This document shows positions 14,876 through 23,015 of a stretch of DNA of 54,763 nucleotides, in pieces. The notes beneath the pieces are model-generated. The model worked only from the letters and a program-made list of their open reading frames with translations, did no database searches and was not told the origin of the DNA. The DNA comes from Gammaproteobacteria bacterium. Its GTDB lineage: Bacteria; Pseudomonadota; Gammaproteobacteria; SZUA-152. The translations under genes were made by a program, and so were the position numbers. The DNA lies in contig JAVVEP010000020.1 of assembly GCA_032250735.1 (NCBI GenBank), positions 1 through 54,763 on the forward strand, read 5' to 3'. Numbering within the stretch: position 1 is the stretch's first letter; each line of letters begins with the position of its first letter.

Positions 14876-15916
14876 ATGCCGGCCGTCACCGCCGCACCGC
14901 ACGCCCTGCTGCACAAGCTGCGCCATTTTCAGCAACGCCTGCGGCCGTATCTGCCCGACTTTTTGCTGTCACACGAGCCCGACGTCAACGGGCCCCTGCT
15001 GGACCGCACCGAGATCCTCGATCTGCAATTACGCGTTGCGGCAAAATCCACGCCGCCTTCCCCTGCCCAGGACACCGCCGAGCAACGTCGCGGCGACCGG
15101 CGCTCGATCTACCGTGGCGATGGCCTGGACTATGAAGAGAGCCGTCCCTATCAGCCGGGCGATGACCCGCGGCACCTCAACTGGAAGCTCAGCGCACGCA
15201 GCGGCGAACTGTATATGAAGGTTTTCCGCGAGGAGCGTCGCCCCGGCATTGTGGTCCTGTTGGATCGTCGCAGATCCATGCAGTTCGGCACCCAGACGCG
15301 ACTGAAGATTACCCAGGCTGCACGGCTGGCCACCTGTATCGCCTTTGCCGCGCAACAGCAACACGCCGCGCTCGATGCCATTGTGCTGGAGTCGACACGA
15401 CAGGCGCCACGACGGATCAGGGACAGCAATGACAAACAGGCCGCGGACAGCCTGATTCGCGCCGCCTGTGCGCCCTGTCCGCCCGACAATAATGCCGCTG
15501 CGGATTCATCGGCAGCCGACAGCGATGCAGCGGCCTTCGACGCTGCGCTGAGCCTGCTGCAACAGACCCACGTGGCCGGCTCCAGCCTCTATCTGCTCAG
15601 CGATTTCATGGATCTCGGCGAACACCACCGCGCCCGGCTGATGCAGCTGTCGGCCCACAACGATGTGCATGCCGTGCACCTGTATGACCCGGCCGAGCAG
15701 CGCCTGCCGCAGGCCGGCCGCCTGCTTTTTCACGGCGCACAAGACGCGCCGGAGATGAGCGTCGACACCATGGACCCCGTGCTACGCGCGGCCTATGAGG
15801 CCGCCGCCGCAAAACACTTTGCGGCGCGCAAGCAGTTGTTTGACAGCCTGAATATCCGCTACACGGCGATCTCGACCACCGAAGACCACGTCGAAGATCG
15901 TCTGTCCGCACTTTAA
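14876..15916 (+). CDS. DUF58-domain protein of the MoxR/Bat operon
   Basis: A 346-residue cytoplasmic protein. Residues about 74-115 carry the DUF58 signature (RRSIYRGDGLDYEESR, then YQPGDDPRHLNW), followed by a VWA-like fold with VVLLDRRRSM in the metal-site position. Asp, Arg and Ser are present where MIDAS ligands would lie, but the site looks degenerate. It begins 2 bp after the moxR stop, so it is translationally coupled. In this operon type the DUF58 protein is taken to be the direct partner of the MoxR ATPase; its biochemical job is unknown. Confidence 0.88.
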   Translation: MPAVTAAPHALLHKLRHFQQRLRPYLPDFLLSHEPDVNGPLLDRTEILDLQLRVAAKSTPPSPAQDTAEQRRGDRRSIYRGDGLDYEESRPYQPGDDPRHLNWKLSARSGELYMKVFREERRPGIVVLLDRRRSMQFGTQTRLKITQAARLATCIAFAAQQQHAALDAIVLESTRQAPRRIRDSNDKQAADSLIRAACAPCPPDNNAAADSSAADSDAAAFDAALSLLQQTHVAGSSLYLLSDFMDLGEHHRARLMQLSAHNDVHAVHLYDPAEQRLPQAGRLLFHGAQDAPEMSVDTMDPVLRAAYEAAAAKHFAARKQLFDSLNIRYTAISTTEDHVEDRLSAL

Positions 15917-15969
15917 CCAACAGTAAAATTAACAGCAAAATTAACCGCAGCAATGACCAGACATATCCG

Positions 15970-16473
15970 ATGAACCCTGACGCAACCAACCTGCAAGGCC
16001 TTGTTGATATTGAGCCACCGCTGACGCCGCTGTTCTTTTCATTGGGGTACGCTGTGCAAAATGCGACCCTGAGCAGCGTCCTCCCTGCCTTGCTCATCAC
16101 AGCGCTACTGCTGGTGACCGCCTTCACGCTGTGGACCCGCTATGGCTCGGTGAAAGGCCGGGCCCGGCGTAGCCTTCACAGGCTGCAAAAGCAGTTCCGC
16201 CGCCGGAGCATCAGTCAGCGGGAGGCCGCCTGTGAGCTGTCCCGGGTACTGCGCGACACCTTTGACCTACACCAGCCCTTAACACGCACTATTCTCCCAC
16301 CGGCACTAAAGGTCCATGCACCGCGCTGGCAACACTTTACCGAGCAGCTGTCGGTCAGCTGCTACGCCGCCCCGCAACAGCAGCCCGCGGCCGAGCAGAT
16401 GTCCCAGCTATTGGATGATGCCTATTTCTGGCTACGGGCCTGGCCGAACAGACAACATGACCGACGCCATTAA
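15970..16473 (+). CDS. DUF4381-like single-pass membrane protein
   Basis: A 167-residue protein with one membrane segment (about 34-55, SVLPALLITALLLVTAFTLW) followed by a basic cytoplasmic domain (RYGSVKGRARRSLHRLQKQF) with predicted helices. Size, topology and place between the DUF58 and VWA genes match the DUF4381 proteins of Bat operons. The 53-bp gap before it is rich in AACAGTAAAATTAAC-type repeats. Its 3' end overlaps the next gene by 17 bp. Confidence 0.75.
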   Translation: MNPDATNLQGLVDIEPPLTPLFFSLGYAVQNATLSSVLPALLITALLLVTAFTLWTRYGSVKGRARRSLHRLQKQFRRRSISQREAACELSRVLRDTFDLHQPLTRTILPPALKVHAPRWQHFTEQLSVSCYAAPQQQPAAEQMSQLLDDAYFWLRAWPNRQHDRRH

Positions 16474-17629
16474 CCTCGCCGCAGTGCAGGACAGCATCAC
16501 CGGGGCCATTGCTGGAACCCTGTCTGGAACCATTCCCGGAACGATTTCTGGAACACTTCCCGGAACACTCGCCCTCAGCCATCCCGAGTGGCTCTGGCTG
16601 CTGCCGGTGTTATTGCTGGCCACGCTGCTCTGGCGCCGGTTCGGCCGCCTGCAATCCTCCGCCAGCCTGGCCACGGGGCAGTCCGTTGCGCGGCAGCGGG
16701 TGATCCATCCGCTGATTGCGCTGCTGCCCCACGGCCCTGCCAGCCACAGGACACCGCTGACAGAGGTACTGATCTACAGCGGCATCATCCTCGGTCTGGT
16801 CATCAGCCTCGCGGAGCCGGTGCGCATCGGCAGCCGGCTGCCGGATCCGCCGCAGGAGCGCGACATCGTGTTTATCGTCGACACCTCCATCTCCATGACC
16901 CTGAAAGATTATGTGCTCGATGGTCAGCGCATTGATCGCATGACCCTGCTGAAGGGCGTGCTGGATCGCTTCATCCAGCAACTGCCCGGCGAACGCATTG
17001 GCATCATCATCTTTGCCGATGCGGCCTATACCTTCGTGCCGCTCACCCGTGACCAGTCGCTATTGCGGCGTATGCTGTCGCGCCTGCAGGCCACCATGGT
17101 GGGGCGCTTCAATAACATGGGCGAGGCAATTGCCCTCGCCGTCAAACAGACCCAACAACAGGCGAGCGGTCATCGCCACCGGGTGCTGGTGATGCTCACC
17201 GATGCCGACCGTCCCACCGGCAGCATCGACCCACACACCGCGGCCGCGTTGGCCGACGAGGCCGGGCTGCCGCTGTACACCATTGCCATCGGCGCCAGCA
17301 CGGCCGAGGCGGAGGAGCAACGCACCACCGGGCTGATTTATGAGCCGGTGGATCGCGGCCTGCTGGATGCCATTTCCACCCGCACTGGGGCGCGCAGCTA
17401 TCAGGCCGGCGATGCCCAGGCGCTGGAGAACGCGGTCAATGACATCGCCAATAGCGAGGCCAATCTACGGGAGGTCGCCCCGCGTTATTACCGGGCCCCG
17501 CTGTACCACTGGCCACTTCTGGTTAGCGTTGGACTGCTTTGCGGGCTGCTGTTTTCCGCCCACCTCAAGGCCCTGTTGCTGGCCCTGCGCCCAGGCACGG
17601 GCGATGCGACGGGAGACACCCGCCCATGA
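16457..17629 (+). CDS. VWA-domain membrane protein (BatA-like)
   Basis: A 390-residue protein. The N-terminus has an unusual Gly-Thr-x-(Ser/Pro) repeat (about 20-39), then a membrane segment (about 43-58), a second one (about 104-120) and a periplasmic VWA domain (about 135-330) with an intact MIDAS, D142-T-S144-I-S146. A final membrane segment lies near 352-370. The start at 16457 overlaps the previous gene by 17 bp; the longer frame from 16316 is a shadow of that gene. Its stop overlaps the next ATG (ATGA). It probably works with the MoxR ATPase in envelope protein assembly or stress tolerance. Confidence 0.88.
   Translation: MTDAINLAAVQDSITGAIAGTLSGTIPGTISGTLPGTLALSHPEWLWLLPVLLLATLLWRRFGRLQSSASLATGQSVARQRVIHPLIALLPHGPASHRTPLTEVLIYSGIILGLVISLAEPVRIGSRLPDPPQERDIVFIVDTSISMTLKDYVLDGQRIDRMTLLKGVLDRFIQQLPGERIGIIIFADAAYTFVPLTRDQSLLRRMLSRLQATMVGRFNNMGEAIALAVKQTQQQASGHRHRVLVMLTDADRPTGSIDPHTAAALADEAGLPLYTIAIGASTAEAEEQRTTGLIYEPVDRGLLDAISTRTGARSYQAGDAQALENAVNDIANSEANLREVAPRYYRAPLYHWPLLVSVGLLCGLLFSAHLKALLLALRPGTGDATGDTRP
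16514..16573 (+). repeat. Five tandem 12-bp units inside the batA-like gene
   Basis: Five consecutive units begin GGAAC and follow the pattern GGAAC(C/G/A)(C/A)T(G/T)(T/C)C(T/C), with small variations. They encode Gly-Thr-(Leu/Ile)-(Ser/Pro), with Ala in the last unit, just before the first membrane segment. The unit is a multiple of three, so gain or loss of copies keeps the frame. Confidence 0.85.
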
Positions 17630-19536
17630 ATACCTCCGGCCTGGACCTGTTGTTTGCCAGCCTTGCCTGGCGCGAACCGTTATGGGGATTGCTGGCGTTA
17701 CTGCCCATAGTGGCCGTATTGGCGGGCCAACGGTTACGCGACAGCCATGCCTACGCTGCGGAACATTTACAACCCTGGGTCAGCTACCGGCCGCGGCGCG
17801 GTTTTTTGGCGGCGCTGTTGTCAAAGAACACCGCCTATGGCCTCGCCTGGCTACTGATCGCCATCGCCCTCGCCGGACCACGGCTGGCGATCGACTCCAC
17901 CGGCCACGCACCCCGCAGCGATATCGACATCATGCTGGTGGTCGACGTGTCGCGTTCCATGCAGGCCATGGACATCGCGCCGAGCCGTCTGCGTCGGGCG
18001 ACGATCGAAATCGAAGAGCTGTTGCAGCGCGCCACCGGCACCCGCATTGGCATCATTGTGTTCGCGGCGCGGCCTCATCTTTTTGTGCCCTTAAGCTCGG
18101 ACCCTGCGGCGCTACGTCACTATCTTCAGTCGCTGGATAGCCTACAGCTGCCCACCCATGGCAGTGAGCCGATCGCCGCACTGGCGATGGCACAGCGTGA
18201 GCTGGACCACAACGCCACGCCGTCGGCCATCGTCCTCATCAGCGACGGCGATTTTCCGGAGCTGGATACCGCGAAGCTGCCCGCCGCTGTCGAGTCGTCC
18301 GCTATTCCGGTCTATGGCCTGGGCCTGGCCAGCCCCGAAGGCGAGTCGATTGCCCTTGCCGGCGGGGGCTGGTTGCAACACGAGGGTCGGTCGGTGATCT
18401 CGCGCCTGAATGAGGAACACTTTCAGCACCTGCTGAACGATGGCTCTCGCTACAGCCTGGCGACCGACGACGATGCTGACTGGCAGAAACTCTATGACCA
18501 GGGCATTGCGACACTGGCCCGCAAGGCGCAACAAAAGGCGGACGCCGAGATCGTCTGGGATGAACTCTTCGTCTGGCCGCTATCCGCCGCGCTGCTGTTG
18601 CTGTGGCTGGCGCTGGTGCCCTTCGGCCCTGTTGTGAGGCGGCGGCCGCAACAGACCGTCACCACTTCACTGCTCTCTGTCGCCATGGTGATAATCGCTG
18701 TTGGCCTGTTCGGGCAGCACACGGCAGCAGCGGCCGCGCCCACCGACGCGGCAGGCCGTCTCGATATCGCGCGCGAGTTAGACCGGTCTCAGGCCTTTCA
18801 GACCTATCGCAACGGCGACTATGCATCGGCCGCCCTGCTGTACAAGGCTATTCCAGGTTATGCCGCGCGGTTGGGGGAAGGCGTCTGTTACTACCGGCTG
18901 AAAGATTACAAGGCGGCCATCCGTCAATTTTCCCTGGCGGTGCTGGCGGCCGACGAGGACCGCGAGCGTGCCACGGCCCTATTTAATCTGGGCAATGCCC
19001 AGTTCCAGGCGGGTGACTATGACCAGGCGACGTCTATTTATAGTGACGCCCTGCGCTATAACCCCGCGCTGGACAAGGTGCGGCACAATCTGACACTGAG
19101 CCACGCCCTGCAACAGGCGGTGGAGGCACAACTCAACAATGCCAATCGGTTTTCCCGCAGCGGCGCAGGTCCTCAGCTCGCCCCGTCTGACGAGACGATG
19201 GAAAACAATCAAGGGGGCGGGCTCGCCCTTGATCAGGATGAGGACTTGCAAGCGGACGATCTTCCCCTGCCCGAACCGGCGAATCTGTCCGACGCCGGCC
19301 TGGCGATGCTGATCGATCGGGGCCTGCAACACATACGCCTGGCGGCTGCGCCGGCGGCGTCCGCCGAGCGCGAGGCACTCACCCGCAGCCGTCTGTCCGT
19401 CATCAGTGCGCGGCTGTTGATGTCGCGGCTGGACGATCCACAGACAGAAATGTGGCAGCGGTTATTTGAGATGGAAGAGGGCTTCCCTGCCCCACTGGCC
19501 GAGCCACGCGATATACCCGGTGTCTCTCCATGGTAA
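17626..19536 (+). CDS. VWA plus TPR membrane protein (BatB-BatC fusion type)
   Basis: A 636-residue protein. It has two N-terminal membrane segments (about 20-33 and 70-83), a VWA domain (about 97-280) with MIDAS D107-V-S109-R-S111, a third membrane segment (about 315-330), a fourth (about 340-365, ending in an AAAA-rich stretch), and then a TPR region (about 380-500: YRNGDYASAALLYKAIPGYA, ALFNLGNAQFQAGDYDQATS). The C-terminal tail is acidic. BatB and BatC are separate in many genomes; a joined form is common in proteobacteria. The start overlaps the previous stop by 4 bp, so the operon is tightly coupled. Confidence 0.88.
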   Translation: MNTSGLDLLFASLAWREPLWGLLALLPIVAVLAGQRLRDSHAYAAEHLQPWVSYRPRRGFLAALLSKNTAYGLAWLLIAIALAGPRLAIDSTGHAPRSDIDIMLVVDVSRSMQAMDIAPSRLRRATIEIEELLQRATGTRIGIIVFAARPHLFVPLSSDPAALRHYLQSLDSLQLPTHGSEPIAALAMAQRELDHNATPSAIVLISDGDFPELDTAKLPAAVESSAIPVYGLGLASPEGESIALAGGGWLQHEGRSVISRLNEEHFQHLLNDGSRYSLATDDDADWQKLYDQGIATLARKAQQKADAEIVWDELFVWPLSAALLLLWLALVPFGPVVRRRPQQTVTTSLLSVAMVIIAVGLFGQHTAAAAAPTDAAGRLDIARELDRSQAFQTYRNGDYASAALLYKAIPGYAARLGEGVCYYRLKDYKAAIRQFSLAVLAADEDRERATALFNLGNAQFQAGDYDQATSIYSDALRYNPALDKVRHNLTLSHALQQAVEAQLNNANRFSRSGAGPQLAPSDETMENNQGGGLALDQDEDLQADDLPLPEPANLSDAGLAMLIDRGLQHIRLAAAPAASAEREALTRSRLSVISARLLMSRLDDPQTEMWQRLFEMEEGFPAPLAEPRDIPGVSPW

Positions 19537-21194
19537 GCCGGTGTTCTCCCATGCTTCTCTCCAGTTCAGCCCGCTGTCTCTTCGCGGCAAACAGCGCGAC
19601 GGCTTATATCCTGCTGTTGCTATGGCCGTTGTTCCTGCTTTTATTGGTTCAGTCCGCGACGGCCGCCGACCGGCCGCAACTGATTCTGGAACTGGACAAA
19701 TCCGAACTTGAGCTGGGACATCATATCAACGCCCGGCTCTATGGCGTCCAGCTACAGGAGAAGCTGGGCAAACTTGAGCTGAAAAACCACGCGCCGTTAC
19801 AGGAGCACTTTGCTATCGATATCGTCGAGACCAGCGCAGCGCTGGAGGACAGTCGCTGGCCCGGGCAGTCCATACAACGGATGTTGTTGAAGCTGTATCC
19901 CCGGCACAGCGGCGAACTCCGCCTTCCGGCATTGCAATTTGCCGGCGCCACCAGCGAGGCGCAAACCATTCGCGTGACACCGGGCGTCACGATATCGCGC
20001 GCAGGTAATACCCCGATCCGTCGTGAGCTGCGGCTTTCATCGACCCAGCCGTGGGAGCGCCAGCAGGTGCACATCGAGGTCAGCATCACCAGCACGGACC
20101 GCTTCGCCTCGCTGCGCGCCGGGCAGTTTGAGCTGCCGGGTTTCGAGGTGTTTGCGGTGCCCGCCAGCAGCGAAAAGCTGGTACGAGACGGGGTTGACTA
20201 TTCACTGTTACGCATTGGCTGGATCGTGTTCCCCCTGCTCGCCGGTGAACACACCATCGAACTGCCGCCGATTGAATATCGTCTGTCCGGCCGGACACTG
20301 CGCACCTATTTCAGCCCCCGGCAAAGGCTGGAGGTAAAGGCCCTGCCGGCCTACATCCCACCGACCATGCCGGTTGGCCGGGTCGAGGTCTCCAGCACGC
20401 TGCACACAGAAGCGCCACTCTCCCCCGCTGAGCTGTCCTACTGGGATGTCGGCCTAACCGCATCTGGAGTGTCACCGAGCTGGCTGCCGCCAATTCTGCG
20501 CCAGCTAAACACCCGCACCGATATCCAGTTCTTTTCCCACACCGCGCAACCAGAGGTGCGCATCAGCCAGGGGGTGCTCCACAGTCAGGTGCAATATCAT
20601 ATCCCCTTCAAACCGCTGAGTAGTGGCCGACTGACACTGCCAACCCTGGGCTGGCAGTATTTCGATCCCGCCAGCGGCAAGATCGTCAGCGCCAGCCACC
20701 GCCCGCCAACAACCCTCGTCATCGGTCTGGCGGGACGCATTGCCATCGCCCTCCTGATCGGTCTGCTGCTCATCGCGGCCGGCCGCTATTTTTATAAGCA
20801 CTTGTTGGCGGTGCACAGGGCCCGCCGGCTGCGTCGGCAGGCCCTGCGGGAGATTGGCCGGGCCGAGGACTTTACTGCCCTGCACCAGGCATTGAGACTT
20901 TTTGCTCGCGCCGAGGGCTGGCCCGGTAATCTCACGCTCACGGCCTGGTCGCGGTATTGGGGTCTGCGTTATCAACGGGATGATGAGTTTCGTGACGTAC
21001 TGCAACAGCTCTCGCAGGCGTGTTACGGCCAGCTGCCCTCACCCGGACTGGCGGTGATACGCAGCCGGCTGATGACCCAGCTCAATGCACGCCGACGCGC
21101 ACCTAAGCGCGCACCTAAGCGCGCACTTAAGCGCGCAACAATGGCGCTGGCGTCTACAGACTCGTCTGGTGCAGCTCGCCGATCTCTCGGCTGA
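19530..21194 (+). CDS. BatD-like membrane protein
   Basis: A 554-residue protein with a signal/anchor segment (about 18-45, TAYILLLLWPLFLLLLV) and an extracytoplasmic part made of beta-rich repeats (about 50-400). A membrane segment follows (about 408-428, GRIAIALLIGLLLIAAG), then a cytoplasmic tail. This is the layout of BatD, named for oxygen tolerance in Bacteroides. It overlaps the previous gene by 7 bp and ends the operon. The last 35 residues are odd: tandem Arg-Ala-Pro-Lys units from a DNA repeat. The final 41 bp overlap the 3' end of hipA on the other strand. Confidence 0.85.
   Translation: MVSRCSPMLLSSSARCLFAANSATAYILLLLWPLFLLLLVQSATAADRPQLILELDKSELELGHHINARLYGVQLQEKLGKLELKNHAPLQEHFAIDIVETSAALEDSRWPGQSIQRMLLKLYPRHSGELRLPALQFAGATSEAQTIRVTPGVTISRAGNTPIRRELRLSSTQPWERQQVHIEVSITSTDRFASLRAGQFELPGFEVFAVPASSEKLVRDGVDYSLLRIGWIVFPLLAGEHTIELPPIEYRLSGRTLRTYFSPRQRLEVKALPAYIPPTMPVGRVEVSSTLHTEAPLSPAELSYWDVGLTASGVSPSWLPPILRQLNTRTDIQFFSHTAQPEVRISQGVLHSQVQYHIPFKPLSSGRLTLPTLGWQYFDPASGKIVSASHRPPTTLVIGLAGRIAIALLIGLLLIAAGRYFYKHLLAVHRARRLRRQALREIGRAEDFTALHQALRLFARAEGWPGNLTLTAWSRYWGLRYQRDDEFRDVLQQLSQACYGQLPSPGLAVIRSRLMTQLNARRRAPKRAPKRALKRATMALASTDSSGAARRSLG
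21096..21137 (+). repeat. Tandem 12-bp repeat in the batD tail
   Basis: Three and a half units of CGCGCACCTAAG (the third reads CGCGCACTTAAG) lie at 21096-21107, 21108-21119, 21120-21131 and 21132-21137. They encode Lys-Arg-Ala-(Pro/Leu) repeats at the very end of BatD, just before the overlap with hipA. The repeat may have carried the batD frame past an older stop. Confidence 0.85.
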
Positions 21195-22401
21195 AGGCGG
21201 TCGGCATGCTGGCCTGGGCGGCGTAATCCGGCCACGCCCGCACCACCTCGATGACCTGATCGATAACGCCTGGGTAATCGGGGATAGCGAATTTCTCGCC
21301 CAATGCGGCCAGATCCTCGCGGCGGATATCCCGGTCCTTGCCATTGACGGTCATCTGATGCGATGCGGTAAACCGCTGTCCGCAGGCGAAGGTGAGATCA
21401 TAAGCCGGCGACAGCTGCCAGCGCCCTCGGGTATCCATCAGGAAGGAAAAATTCTTGGTGTGGTCGTCCTGATTCCTGGCGATAACGTTGAACACCATGC
21501 GCCGGAAGGCCTGTTCCCGATCGGCGCTGGGGGCCGCCAGGGCCTGGGTGACGCGCAGGTAGTCCTCGTAATCCAGCAGTCGCGGAATGTTGAAGTCCTT
21601 TTGCAGCAGCCCGCACAGGGATGCCATGTGCAGGCGCTGGCCGGTATCCGTGCGATCAAACCGCCTAACCATGAAATGATGACGCCCGTTTTCGGCCAGC
21701 AGGTGGGTCTCGGCCATGCGAATGCCCGCGTCCCTCGCCATCTGCGCGTAGGCGTATTCCAGTTTACCGAAGGGCTGCGGCTCGCCCTGGGTGCCGTCAA
21801 ATTTGATAATCCACTGACGGTAGCCCTGTGGACAGTCGCGCAGGCCGGACACCACATGATTGGTCTGCGGATTCCAGGCGATCACCGCCTTCGGATACTG
21901 GCCACCAGCCGACACGCCCACCTGCATGATCTCGGCAGAGGCCACCTCCAGTTCGCCCTCGATCACCTGTCGCGCCTCCTGCACCAGGCGGGCGATTTCC
22001 AGCGACTCGCGGGTGCGCGGCCGGATGTCACCTATCGGCGGCAGATATTCCAGGGCCCCCATGCTGCGGGAGCCGATATACAGCAGCTTTTGCAGTACCG
22101 AAAGTCGGTGGCGGGCGGTGTCCGCCGTGGTCCGGAAATAGCGCTCGATAATTGCGTTGCCGAACTTGTCGGGGAGGGAATCCGCAAAGATTCCCTGCAA
22201 GCCCTGAAAGGCCTCGCTGCGGTCGTTGCGGGTAAACACACCCGGGCGCAGCGGGAGTTCGAAGGGGGAGATCTCCAGCCCGGAGCCGAGAAACGCCGCG
22301 TCATATTCAAAGATGACCTGGCCCTGCTCCTCGATCAGTGCGCCGACCCGTTGGCCCCACAGCCGGACCTCGCAAACCAGATCAATCGACATGCGGCTCA
22401 A
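21154..22401 (-). CDS. hipA: HipA-family serine/threonine kinase toxin
   Basis: A 415-residue kinase of the HipA toxin family. The N-terminal subdomain (about 1-110) contains VRLWGQRVGALIEEQGQVIFEY. The ATP-binding core follows, with SAGGQYPKAVIAW, a catalytic loop NQDDHTKNFSFL and a metal-binding YDLTFA. In characterised HipA the kinase phosphorylates glutamyl-tRNA synthetase and causes growth arrest or persistence; the target here is unknown. Its start overlaps hipB by 20 bp, the usual arrangement of a coupled toxin-antitoxin pair. Its 3' end runs 41 bp into batD. All expected motifs are present, so it looks functional. Confidence 0.9.
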   Translation of the reverse strand: MSRMSIDLVCEVRLWGQRVGALIEEQGQVIFEYDAAFLGSGLEISPFELPLRPGVFTRNDRSEAFQGLQGIFADSLPDKFGNAIIERYFRTTADTARHRLSVLQKLLYIGSRSMGALEYLPPIGDIRPRTRESLEIARLVQEARQVIEGELEVASAEIMQVGVSAGGQYPKAVIAWNPQTNHVVSGLRDCPQGYRQWIIKFDGTQGEPQPFGKLEYAYAQMARDAGIRMAETHLLAENGRHHFMVRRFDRTDTGQRLHMASLCGLLQKDFNIPRLLDYEDYLRVTQALAAPSADREQAFRRMVFNVIARNQDDHTKNFSFLMDTRGRWQLSPAYDLTFACGQRFTASHQMTVNGKDRDIRREDLAALGEKFAIPDYPGVIDQVIEVVRAWPDYAAQASMPTAFSREIGELHQTSL

Positions 22402-22705
22402 CGCGACGGGCGCGCTTACGGGGCTGGGAGGCCGTGCCTTTCAGCCTCTCCATCGGGGACACGGGCAGCGGCGTCAGGAGCGGCTCCAGTTCATCCAGTT
22501 TTTTCAGCGCGCGCAACAGGGCAATAAACCGGGTCAGGCCGATTTTGCCGGTGCGCTCGAAGTGCCGGATGGTGGAATAGGTCACACCGGACAGCTCGGC
22601 CAGTGTTTGCTGGGTGATGTTTTGCCGGACGCGCTCCCGCGCGAAGCGGGCGGCCATCTCACCGGCGATCTCTGGATCTGTTTTAAATGCGATATATTTA
22701 GTCAT
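22382..22705 (-). CDS. hipB: HipB-like helix-turn-helix antitoxin
   Basis: A 107-residue Xre-type DNA-binding protein. The HTH runs from about residue 27 to 60 (RQNITQQTLAELSGVTYSTI, then RHFERTGKIGL), with a basic C-terminal tail that probably reaches the toxin. It should bind and hold HipA and repress its own promoter. It lies upstream of hipA and overlaps it by 20 bp. One arm of the proposed operator lies inside its own first codons. The AT-rich upstream DNA contrasts with the GC-rich neighbours and suggests the pair was acquired. Confidence 0.88.
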   Translation of the reverse strand: MTKYIAFKTDPEIAGEMAARFARERVRQNITQQTLAELSGVTYSTIRHFERTGKIGLTRFIALLRALKKLDELEPLLTPLPVSPMERLKGTASQPRKRARRVEPHVD

Positions 22706-22793
22706 AATCTACCGAATCGCCTCTTGATTGCGGAAATAATAGTAGTTGAGACCGCCGCAGGGTGCAAGGCTGAAAGTGCGTAATATATCGCAT
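22687..22793. promoter_or_regulatory. Inverted operator pair of the hipBA operon
   Basis: The sequence ATGCGATATATT (22687-22698) and its exact reverse complement AATATATCGCAT (22782-22793) lie 83 bp apart. They flank the hipB start codon and the upstream AT-rich promoter region; the first lies within hipB codons 3-7. Paired inverted sites are typical of HipB autorepression. The rest of the interval to 23015 is AT-rich without a gene and includes GTGAA-type short repeats just before the next start. Confidence 0.6.
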
Positions 22794-23015
22794 ATACATA
22801 GCTTATTTTTATATTACGACCAATATTATCGCAGTAATAATGTGTCCGGATCGTATCGACCAAGCCAGTCATTGCGCGAGCATAGAGGAAAATGACCAAC
22901 TTGTTATACTCGCCAGTTCATTGAATTTAATCCGTAAGACTCGGTCTTACTATGACGCGCCCCGTGCAAGCGTGAACCTGTGAAACCCGTGAACCCGTGA
23001 AAAAGGAAAAATAAT

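Noticed and set aside
21085..22527. A 480-codon plus-strand frame opposite hipA and hipB
   Set aside because: HipA kinase and HTH motifs are on the minus strand; the plus frame continues into repeats and has no domain.
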